Notes under the pieces: model-generated
What the model was told of the DNA's origin: nothing
What the model saw: only the letters and a program-made list of their open reading frames with translations
The model's database searches: none
Part shown: positions 31,501 to 37,679 of the stretch, one piece after another
Position numbering within the stretch: the first letter of the stretch is position 1
How the letters are laid out: every line of letters starts with the position of its first letter
Made by a program: the position numbers and the translations under genes
NCBI RefSeq assembly: GCF_009738225.1
Contig: NZ_CP018187.1
Span: forward strand, 1,250,501-1,314,500
Origin: Streptococcus salivarius
GTDB lineage: Bacteria > Bacillota > Bacilli > Lactobacillales > Streptococcaceae
Direction: 5' to 3'
Length of the DNA: 64,000 nucleotides

Positions 31501-31529
31501 TTGAAATGCCATTAGCATTTTGTTAGGAT
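31501..31529 (+). promoter_or_regulatory. Promoter of the GST-like gene
   Basis: TTGAAA (31501-31506), 17 bp, then TAGGAT (31524-31529) with an upstream TGT. The -10 lies 30 nt before the ATG and a GGAGA ribosome site follows. Confidence 0.6.
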
Positions 31530-31559
31530 GTAACTATCAAGAATACAAGGAGAAACTTT

Positions 31560-32348
31560 ATGTCTGACTATATTTTACCAGAAGTTTGGCAAAATCCAAC
31601 CTCTATGGGAGGTGCCTGGGGCGGCCTCAATCAACCTACAGCTGGTGCACGTTTTGAACAAACTTTACCTAAAGGTGACCAACCTTTCCAACTCTATACT
31701 CTTCCGACACCTAATGGTATCAAGGCAACTATCATGCTTGAAGAACTGAAAGAACTCGGTGTGACTCAAGCGGGCTATGACGCTTATCGTATTAAGATTG
31801 GTGACGGTGACCAATTCGGATCCGACTTTGTTTCGATCAATCCAAACTCAAAGATTCCAGCCATGATGGATTACTCTGAAGACCAACCGGTTCGTGTCTT
31901 TGAATCAGCTAACATCCTGCTTTACTTGGCTGAAAAATTCGGAAAACTCATTCCAACTGATCACGCAAAACGTACGGAAGTTCTCAACTGGCTCTTTTGG
32001 CAAACAGGTGCTGCTCCCTTCTTAGGTGGTGGCTTTGGGCACTTCTTCCACTATGCACCTGAAAAAATCGAATATGCCATCAACCGTTTTGCCATGGAAG
32101 CCAAACGCCAACTTGACTTGCTAGATAAAGAATTAGCAACCAAGCCTTATATTGCCGGTGATGAATACACTATCGCTGATATCGCAATTTGGTCTTGGTA
32201 TGGCCGTCTTGCTCAAGATAAAATTTGGGACAAGGCAGGTATTTTCCTTGATGTTAAAGAATACAAGCACCTTCAAGCATGGACTGAAAAAATTGCCAAC
32301 CGTCCAGCGGTTAAACGTGGACTTGAAGTCAACTATAAAGATATCTAA
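31560..32348 (+). CDS. YghU-like glutathione S-transferase / disulfide reductase
   Basis: 262 residues. The N-terminal extension with LPEVWQNP and GGLNQPTAGARFEQTLPKGD, then a thioredoxin-like domain with LYTLPTPNGIKATIMLEEL and NPNSKIPAM, then an all-helical C-terminal domain with the AGDEYTIADIAIWSWYG motif, match the Nu-class YghU group. E. coli YghU binds two glutathiones and reduces disulfides. Salivarius-group streptococci can contain glutathione, so a redox role is plausible. Physiological substrate unknown. Confidence 0.88.
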   Translation: MSDYILPEVWQNPTSMGGAWGGLNQPTAGARFEQTLPKGDQPFQLYTLPTPNGIKATIMLEELKELGVTQAGYDAYRIKIGDGDQFGSDFVSINPNSKIPAMMDYSEDQPVRVFESANILLYLAEKFGKLIPTDHAKRTEVLNWLFWQTGAAPFLGGGFGHFFHYAPEKIEYAINRFAMEAKRQLDLLDKELATKPYIAGDEYTIADIAIWSWYGRLAQDKIWDKAGIFLDVKEYKHLQAWTEKIANRPAVKRGLEVNYKDI

Positions 32349-32354
32349 TTTTAT

Positions 32355-32381
32355 AACGGTTTGCCTAGGCTAACCGTTTTT
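32355..32381 (+). terminator. Terminator after the GST-like gene
   Basis: ACGGTT and AACCGT arms around a 10-nt loop, followed by TTTTTC. Confidence 0.7.
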
Positions 32382-32427
32382 CTATTGTTTCATGATATAA
32401 TAGAAACAAAATCACAAGGAGACATTC

Positions 32428-33372
32428 ATGACTGTATTTCAAGCTATTTTAGAAAAAATAAAAGCCTATGACACTATTATTATTCACCGCCACCAAAGAC
32501 CTGACCCTGATGCCATTGGTAGTCAGGTAGGACTGAAGGAAATTTTAAAAACAAACTTTCCAGATAAAAAGGTTCTTGCGACAGGTGTCAATGAACCTAC
32601 CTTGTCTTGGATTGCTGAAATGGATAGGGTAACTGACCAAGACTATGAAGGAGCGCTTGTTATTGTTACCGATACAGCCAACACTCCTCGTATCGACGAC
32701 GACCGTTTTGATAAGGGGGATTTTCTTATCAAAATTGACCATCATCCTAACGACGATCCCTACGGCGACCTCCTCTTAGTTGATACGACTGCTTCAAGTG
32801 CCAGCGAAATTGTGACTGACTGGGCTCTCACTCTTGGCCTTTCCTTGTCAGATGCCGCTGCTCGTGTTCTCTACAATGGTATTGTTGGAGATACAGGTCG
32901 ATTCCTCTACCCATCTACAACACCTAAAACACTACAAATCGCTGCTAAACTTCGTGAGTATGACTTTGATTTTGCATCTATGGCTCGCCGAATGGATAGT
33001 TTTCCTTTCAAAATTGCTAAACTTCAAGGCTATGTTTTCGATAATCTTGAAGTTGATGAAAATGGGGCAGCTCGCGTCGTCTTAACTCGAAAAGTTCTTG
33101 ATGACTTTAATATCACTGATGCTGAGAGTTCTGCTATTGTTGGAACTCCTGGCCGTATTGATAGCGTTGAGTCATGGGCTATTTTCGTAGAGCAACCTGA
33201 GGGCCATTACCGTGTACGTCTTCGTAGTAAAAGCATTGTCATCAATGAAATTGCCAAACGCCATGACGGTGGAGGACACCCACTTGCCAGTGGTGCCAAT
33301 TCCTACAGTTTAGAGGAAAACGACCAAATCTATCAAGAAATCAAGGATACTGTTGCCCATGCAACTCACTAA
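32428..33372 (+). CDS. DHH/DHHA1 phosphodiesterase (Pde2 / NrnA-like)
   Basis: 314 residues. DHH-domain motifs: HRHQRPDPDAIGSQ near residue 22, VTDTANTPR, and IKIDHHPNDD near 105; the DHHA1 motif HDGGGHPLASGA lies near 286. This family cleaves pApA (the first product of c-di-AMP breakdown), short oligoribonucleotides and pAp. In pneumococcus the comparable gene, Pde2, sits close to rpmE2, as here, so c-di-AMP turnover is a good inference. It overlaps apbE. Confidence 0.9.
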   Translation: MTVFQAILEKIKAYDTIIIHRHQRPDPDAIGSQVGLKEILKTNFPDKKVLATGVNEPTLSWIAEMDRVTDQDYEGALVIVTDTANTPRIDDDRFDKGDFLIKIDHHPNDDPYGDLLLVDTTASSASEIVTDWALTLGLSLSDAAARVLYNGIVGDTGRFLYPSTTPKTLQIAAKLREYDFDFASMARRMDSFPFKIAKLQGYVFDNLEVDENGAARVVLTRKVLDDFNITDAESSAIVGTPGRIDSVESWAIFVEQPEGHYRVRLRSKSIVINEIAKRHDGGGHPLASGANSYSLEENDQIYQEIKDTVAHATH

Positions 33373-34291
33373 TCGTCGTGTACGTCTCATGGGGACTGTG
33401 ATTGACGTCTCCATTTATCATGAACATCCAGAGCCTCTACTTGATCAAGTTGAAACGCTGCTTAATCTTTATAATAAGCGTTTTTCTGCCAATGATGACA
33501 GTTCCGAACTTATGCAGATTAATAAGGCTGCCGGTATACACCCTGTAAAGGTTCACCCAGAACTTTTTGAACTGATTTCTCTTGGAAAATGGCATAGTTG
33601 CCAGCCGGGCAGTCACCTTAATATTGCTATTGGACCTCTCATTCAGACTTGGCGAATCGGCTTTTCTGATGCCAAGCTCCCCCTTCCTGAAGAAATCGCC
33701 CCACTCCTAGATATTATTAATCCCAATGCTATTGTTCTATCCGAGGAAAATCAAAGTGTCTTTCTCCAAGAAAAAGGTATGAAAATTGACCTTGGTGCTC
33801 TGGCAAAAGGTTATATCGCAGATCGTATAGCAGATTATCTTAAAGCTGAAAATGTAACTAGCGCTCTGATTAATCTTGGTGGCAATGTCCTCACATTTGG
33901 ACCAGCATTACACAATCCTGATCAAAAATGGAGAATTGGTATTCAAGATCCCAAGGAGACTAGAAATACAAACCTTCTGGTACTTGCTATAAGAGATCAA
34001 TCTGTAGTTACTTCAGGAATATATGAACGCACTTTTGAGATAGATGGCAAAACCTATCATCATATTTTTGATAGTCAAACTGGCTACCCAGTCTCTAGTG
34101 ACCTAGCTAGCCTCACCATTATTTCATCTCTCTCAGTTGATGGCGAAATTTGGACGACCCGTTTATTTGGGTCAAGTCTCGAACGCATTTTCCAGGAAGT
34201 TAGTTCACAACCTAATCTTGAAGCAATCATCGTTGATAAAGATAATCACTGCTTCCAGACAGCTGGCATATACAAGATCCGACTTTCCTAA
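33359..34291 (+). CDS. apbE: FAD:protein FMN transferase
   Basis: About 310 residues from MQLTNRRVRLMGTVIDVSIY; a TTG two codons upstream is an alternative start. ApbE uses FAD to attach FMN to a Thr in target proteins. The conserved KIDLGALAKGYIADRI near residue 142, LINLGGNVLTFG, and HHIFDSQTGYPVS near 240 are visible. No signal peptide or lipobox appears, so it would act in the cytoplasm or need another route. It overlaps the DHH gene by 14 nt. Its flavinylated target is not in this window. Confidence 0.93.
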   Translation: MQLTNRRVRLMGTVIDVSIYHEHPEPLLDQVETLLNLYNKRFSANDDSSELMQINKAAGIHPVKVHPELFELISLGKWHSCQPGSHLNIAIGPLIQTWRIGFSDAKLPLPEEIAPLLDIINPNAIVLSEENQSVFLQEKGMKIDLGALAKGYIADRIADYLKAENVTSALINLGGNVLTFGPALHNPDQKWRIGIQDPKETRNTNLLVLAIRDQSVVTSGIYERTFEIDGKTYHHIFDSQTGYPVSSDLASLTIISSLSVDGEIWTTRLFGSSLERIFQEVSSQPNLEAIIVDKDNHCFQTAGIYKIRLS

Positions 34292-34309
34292 AAAATAGTA
34301 AAAAAAGAC

Positions 34310-34338
34310 TTGTCAAGAAGACTAGCTTTTGATAAACT
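34310..34338 (+). promoter_or_regulatory. rpmE2 promoter
   Basis: TTGTCA (34310-34315), 17 bp, then TAAACT (34333-34338) preceded by TGA, a strong extended promoter typical of ribosomal protein genes. Confidence 0.7.
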
Positions 34339-34355
34339 AAAATAGTTAAAAAAAA

Positions 34356-34378
34356 CTATGGTGCGGAAAGTACCATGG
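34356..34378 (+). promoter_or_regulatory. Hairpin in the rpmE2 leader
   Basis: A seven-pair stem, CTATGGT / ACCATGG, with a 9-nt loop, formed early in the predicted leader and ending just before the GAAAGGA ribosome site. It could be an autogenous control site; that is inference only. Confidence 0.4.
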
Positions 34379-34398
34379 CAGAAAGGAAACATTTTAAC

Positions 34399-34641
34399 AT
34401 GAAAAAAGATATCCATCCAGATTACCGTCCAGTAGTATTCATGGACACAACTACTGGTTACCAATTCCTTAGCGGTTCAACTAAACACTCAAACGAAACA
34501 GTTGAATTCGAAGGTGAAACTTACCCACTTATCCGTGTAGAAATCTCATCAGATTCTCACCCATTCTACACTGGCCGTCAAAAATTCACACAAGCAGACG
34601 GACGCGTGGATCGTTTCAACAAAAAATACGGTCTCAAATAA
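34399..34641 (+). CDS. rpmE2: 50S ribosomal protein L31 type B
   Basis: 80 residues from [20 protein letters not shown], with a GAAAGGAA ribosome site at about 11 nt; an in-frame ATG 8 codons upstream lies before that site and is rejected. The type B (zinc-free) form lacks the CxxC ligands and carries [14 protein letters not shown] and DRFNKKYG near the end. Codon use is strongly optimised. Confidence 0.96.
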   Translation: MKKDIHPDYRPVVFMDTTTGYQFLSGSTKHSNETVEFEGETYPLIRVEISSDSHPFYTGRQKFTQADGRVDRFNKKYGLK

Positions 34642-34657
34642 GCAACTTCTTGTTGTT

Positions 34658-34686
34658 AAGCCATTCCGATTGGAATGGCTTTTTTC
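34658..34686 (+). terminator. Terminator after rpmE2
   Basis: AAGCCATTCC-GATT-GGAATGGCTT followed by a T run. Confidence 0.93.
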
Positions 34687-34724
34687 TGTGCCCTCGGCTA
34701 TAACCTCTCTTTCATATATAGAAT

Positions 34725-34756
34725 AAAAAAAAACAGCTTCCCAAAAGAAACTGTTT
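34725..34756 (-). terminator. Terminator of the Nramp-like gene
   Basis: On the minus strand, AAACAG(T)TTC ... GAAGCTGTTT, then a run of nine Ts. Confidence 0.75.
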
Positions 34757-34763
34757 ACTCCTC

Positions 34764-36026
34764 TTATCCTGCTTTACCAATAGCCAAAGCCCAGATAAAG
34801 AAAATAGCAAATCCAAATAAGAAAATCAAACCTGCAATGGCAAGTCCTTTCAACCATGTTGGAAGGTTTTTCTTCTCTGTTGTAACAAGTACATAGTTCA
34901 AAAGCGCAAAGAATGGTGTTGTAAGGAAAGAACCAATCATGGCGAAACGAAGCATGGTACCAACTTGACCTTGAAAGAAGAAAATAATGATAAGACCAAG
35001 AATAGCTGTCAAGGTCATCCAAACTTTCAAAGGTGTTGCACTGGACTCTTTCTTGTTAAACAAAAGACGAAGAGATGTTTCATTTACACGTGAATAACCA
35101 TCAATAACTGTGATGACAGTACCGAAGATACACAAGAAAGCGATGAAGGTAATCAAATAACGTGACCAATCACCAAGTACTGATGCGTACATACCAACAA
35201 ACTGAGCAATGTACTTAGCTGAAGCAGCCTCTACAGGTTTACCAGTTGGATATTGGATAAGGGCACCAAGTGCTACAAAGAATACTGCAAGAATAGCTGT
35301 TCCGATAAAACCGACGTTAAAGTCAAAGAGTGCGTCTTCGCTATTAAAATCAACTGTTTTCTTTTTCTCAGCTGACCACAGTGAGTTGATAGCAGAAATC
35401 TCAATCGGAGCTGGCATCCAACCAAGAAGCGATACGATAAATGGAAGAGCCGCTAGTTGCCATGGACTTTTCTCTACGAAATCCACGCTATACTCTGGGT
35501 GTTTGATAGCAGCAATAATAACCGCTCCTACGGTTGCAATGGTCAAGGCAGACATAATCCATTTGGCCATACCGTCAAGAAGTTTGTAGCCACCGAAGAG
35601 TAACATACCCCAGATAATTGCAACCAAAATAATTGACCAGGTGGTAATACTCAAACCAAGCATTGGAAAGGCACTAGCAATGATGGCTGAACAAAGAATA
35701 GAAACACCTGCAGTATTAACCAAGGCTGAAAAGACATTCAAAATAAAGAATACCCAAAGATAGAACTTACCTTTCTCAGCATAACCTTCAACAAGGGTTT
35801 TACCTGTATCTGCGGTATACTCAGCACCAAAACGGAAGAATGGGTATTTGAAGAGGTTAGCCAGAATAACCAAGCCTAACAAGGCCCATCCATAAGAACC
35901 ACCCGCTTGGGTAGATGAAACGATGTGGGAACCACCTACGGCCGCCGAAGCCATTAGGATACCGGGTCCCATTGCTTTTATTTTACTACGCCAGGTAGAC
36001 TGACTAGTTACACTTGTTTGTGACAT
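34764..36026 (-). CDS. Divergent Nramp-family transporter
   Basis: 420 residues with about 11 membrane helices and the Nramp plan. Helix 1 reads GPGILMASAAVGGSHIVSST: where canonical Nramp proteins have the metal-binding DPGN, this one has GGSH (residues 31-34). Helix 6 keeps a Met-Pro pair in GWMPAPIEIS (Met204). The Asp and Asn metal ligands are therefore lost, so Mn2+/Fe2+ transport cannot be assumed; this is a distinct branch whose substrate I cannot name. The gene is monocistronic, with two CodY-like boxes upstream. Confidence 0.8.
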   Translation of the reverse strand: MSQTSVTSQSTWRSKIKAMGPGILMASAAVGGSHIVSSTQAGGSYGWALLGLVILANLFKYPFFRFGAEYTADTGKTLVEGYAEKGKFYLWVFFILNVFSALVNTAGVSILCSAIIASAFPMLGLSITTWSIILVAIIWGMLLFGGYKLLDGMAKWIMSALTIATVGAVIIAAIKHPEYSVDFVEKSPWQLAALPFIVSLLGWMPAPIEISAINSLWSAEKKKTVDFNSEDALFDFNVGFIGTAILAVFFVALGALIQYPTGKPVEAASAKYIAQFVGMYASVLGDWSRYLITFIAFLCIFGTVITVIDGYSRVNETSLRLLFNKKESSATPLKVWMTLTAILGLIIIFFFQGQVGTMLRFAMIGSFLTTPFFALLNYVLVTTEKKNLPTWLKGLAIAGLIFLFGFAIFFIWALAIGKAG

Positions 36027-36045
36027 AAGAGAATCTCCTAAAACA

Positions 36046-36060
36046 AATTTTCAGAATAAT
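36046..36060. promoter_or_regulatory. CodY-like box 1 upstream of the Nramp-like gene
   Basis: AATTTTCAGAATAAT matches 13 of 15 positions of the CodY motif AATTTTCWGAAAATT and lies between the likely -10 (TAAAAT, about 36083) and the ATG. Confidence 0.4.
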
Positions 36061-36118
36061 CTGAATTGATGTTTACCATTTTACACAATTGTTGGAATAA
36101 TTTCATTAGCATTTCACA

Positions 36119-36133
36119 TATTTTCTGAAAAAT
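36119..36133. promoter_or_regulatory. CodY-like box 2
   Basis: TATTTTCTGAAAAAT, also 13 of 15, 73 bp further upstream and next to the terminator of the DUF1002 gene. Confidence 0.35.
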
Positions 36134-36135
36134 AG

Positions 36136-36165
36136 AAAAAAGCCATCCAAATGGATAGCTCTTTT
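36136..36165 (-). terminator. Terminator of the DUF1002 gene
   Basis: Minus strand AGCTATCC-ATTT-GGATGGCT followed by TTTTTT, directly past the stop. Confidence 0.88.
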
Positions 36166-36166
36166 A

Positions 36167-37135
36167 CTATTTAGAAAATCCAGTAAAGAAATCTACAATA
36201 GCTTGCCAAATTTGTGCAAAAATATTTTTGCTATTCTCAAGTGTTTTGTTGGCATTGAAGTTTAAGTTAATTCCAGAGAAGGTATTACCAGCTTTCGAAA
36301 CGATAGAATCCTTAAGTGAACTCAAGCTCGACTTGAAACTAGCACTATCAATGATTGAAGACTTAGACAAATTCAAAGCAAAATTCACCAGAAGATTAAT
36401 TTGCGTATCTGAAAGATCCAAGTTATAGTTATTGACCGTTTGCTGAACAATCGTTTTAGCTTGGTCTTCTGTTAACTTATCCCCTTTATCAGCAACAGCT
36501 GACTTAATATCAGTCATAGCTACATTAAGCTTGTCTGCATCATAGTCAGTCTTACCAGAATTTTCCTCATTGATTTGAGAAAGGGTTTTAAGTTCCTCTT
36601 GTGCAAGCTCTTTGCTTTCATCTGAAACTTTAGCCCCATTTTGCTCAAGGGAATAGTAAATACCAGCCAAGGCACTTTCTCCTGTAACTGCAATTGGTGC
36701 TGCTACCGTAATCTTAGCATGTTCAATACCAAGTGTCGTGGCAGCATTACGGTACATATCTGGAGTGATTTTCGTGATATTTTGCGGTGTCACAATCTCT
36801 ACACTCAAGGTTTCCTTAGCACCCAGCTTAGCAATCTTAACCGAAGAATATAGCTGAAGACTAGAATCGTCAGCCACATTCATGATATTGGCGTAAGCAG
36901 AAGTCGTCAAGGTCTTGACATTAGTATCCTTACTACTATCATACCCTAATAAATTCAAGGTTTCATTTCGTTGCTCTTCCGACAATGAGTACCCCATCAC
37001 ATAGTCTGGTTGAACATAAGATTCATCAATAACCTTTTGGACTTGTGATGATGTTGCTGCTTGAGTAGCTGAAGCAAAGGTTGTCACCGAAGCTAGGAAA
37101 ACCATCCCAGCAACAAGAAGTTTTTTCATTTTCAT
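36167..37135 (-). CDS. Secreted DUF1002-family protein
   Basis: 322 residues. A Sec signal peptide (MKMKKLLVAGMVFLASVTTF, then ASATQAATS with a likely cleavage after ATQA) is followed by a domain with YVMGYSLSEEQRNETLNLLGY, ITVAAPIAVTGESALAGIYY and IVQQTVNNYNLDLSDTQINLLVNFALNLS, typical of DUF1002 proteins in Firmicutes. No lipobox, no sortase motif. Function unknown. Two in-frame ATGs (37135 and 37129) are possible starts. An extended -10 TGGTATAAT lies at 37213-37221. Confidence 0.85.
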   Translation of the reverse strand: MKMKKLLVAGMVFLASVTTFASATQAATSSQVQKVIDESYVQPDYVMGYSLSEEQRNETLNLLGYDSSKDTNVKTLTTSAYANIMNVADDSSLQLYSSVKIAKLGAKETLSVEIVTPQNITKITPDMYRNAATTLGIEHAKITVAAPIAVTGESALAGIYYSLEQNGAKVSDESKELAQEELKTLSQINEENSGKTDYDADKLNVAMTDIKSAVADKGDKLTEDQAKTIVQQTVNNYNLDLSDTQINLLVNFALNLSKSSIIDSASFKSSLSSLKDSIVSKAGNTFSGINLNFNANKTLENSKNIFAQIWQAIVDFFTGFSK

Positions 37136-37212
37136 GTGTGTTTCCTTTCGAAAATAGAATAGTATCCATAATCTCCTGAAGGACGACCGAGTTTGAACTC
37201 AGCCGTGAATTC

Positions 37213-37218
37213 ATTATA
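37213..37218 (-). promoter_or_regulatory. Promoter -10 of the DUF1002 gene
   Basis: TATAAT preceded by TGG on the minus strand; a TTGACC lies 19 bp further upstream, longer than ideal. Confidence 0.6.
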
Positions 37219-37248
37219 CCATGACTTAAAAAAATGGGGTCAAAAAAA

Positions 37249-37587
37249 CTACTCATGCAACTCCAAGGGGAGCCCGTCAGGATCGTCAAAAAAAGTCATC
37301 TTTTCCTCGGTAAAACTGTCCTTGCGAATCGGTTGGCATGAAATATCTTTTTGTTCCAAAGCCTCGACAACCTCTTCAATATTGGCAACTTTAAAAGCTA
37401 AATGACGTAGTCCACACGACTCAGGATAAGACAGACGTTTTGGTGGCTCCACATAATCTAAATCACTAGTCCTATTTCCAAAGATTTCTAGTTCTATATC
37501 ACCACAACGTAAATCTAATTTATAATCATGACGTTCTGGACGATGATTTTCACGTATAATTTTAAAACCTAATTTATCAAATAAAAA
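37249..37587 (-). pseudogene. VOC/glyoxalase-family gene, 3' part (interrupted)
   Basis: Reading from the junction the minus strand encodes DKLGFKIIRENHRPERHDY..., then LRCGDIELEIFGN, CGLRHLAFKV and a C-terminal DDPDGLPLELHE, the bulk of a vicinal-oxygen-chelate (lactoylglutathione lyase-like) protein of about 130 residues. The metal ligands His in LRHLAF and Glu in LELHE are visible. The N terminus lies 4 kb away at 41556-41634. No start codon remains, except a weak GTG at 37452. Confidence 0.85.
37571..37587. repeat. 17-bp direct repeat, left copy
   Basis: AATTTATCAAATAAAAA, identical to 41556-41572; the two copies flank the insert in the VOC gene. Confidence 0.85.
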
Positions 37588-37602
37588 CCAGACTCAGTCT
37601 GG
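37580..37602 (-). terminator. Terminator of the repeat/DUF2971 gene
   Basis: Minus strand CCAGACT-G-AGTCTGG followed by TTTTTATTT. The T tract lies inside the left 17-bp repeat, so terminator and boundary coincide. Confidence 0.7.
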
Positions 37603-37679
37603 CTTTCATATCATTTGGCTTTTAGGTAACTTCTTTTAGATTTTATGAGTGTTATTTAGAATAGAGAATAGGAGTGTAT

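Noticed and set aside
34375..34398. An upstream ATG for rpmE2
   Set aside because: The GAAAGGAA ribosome site lies after that ATG and fits the downstream ATG, which also gives the family's normal 80-residue length.
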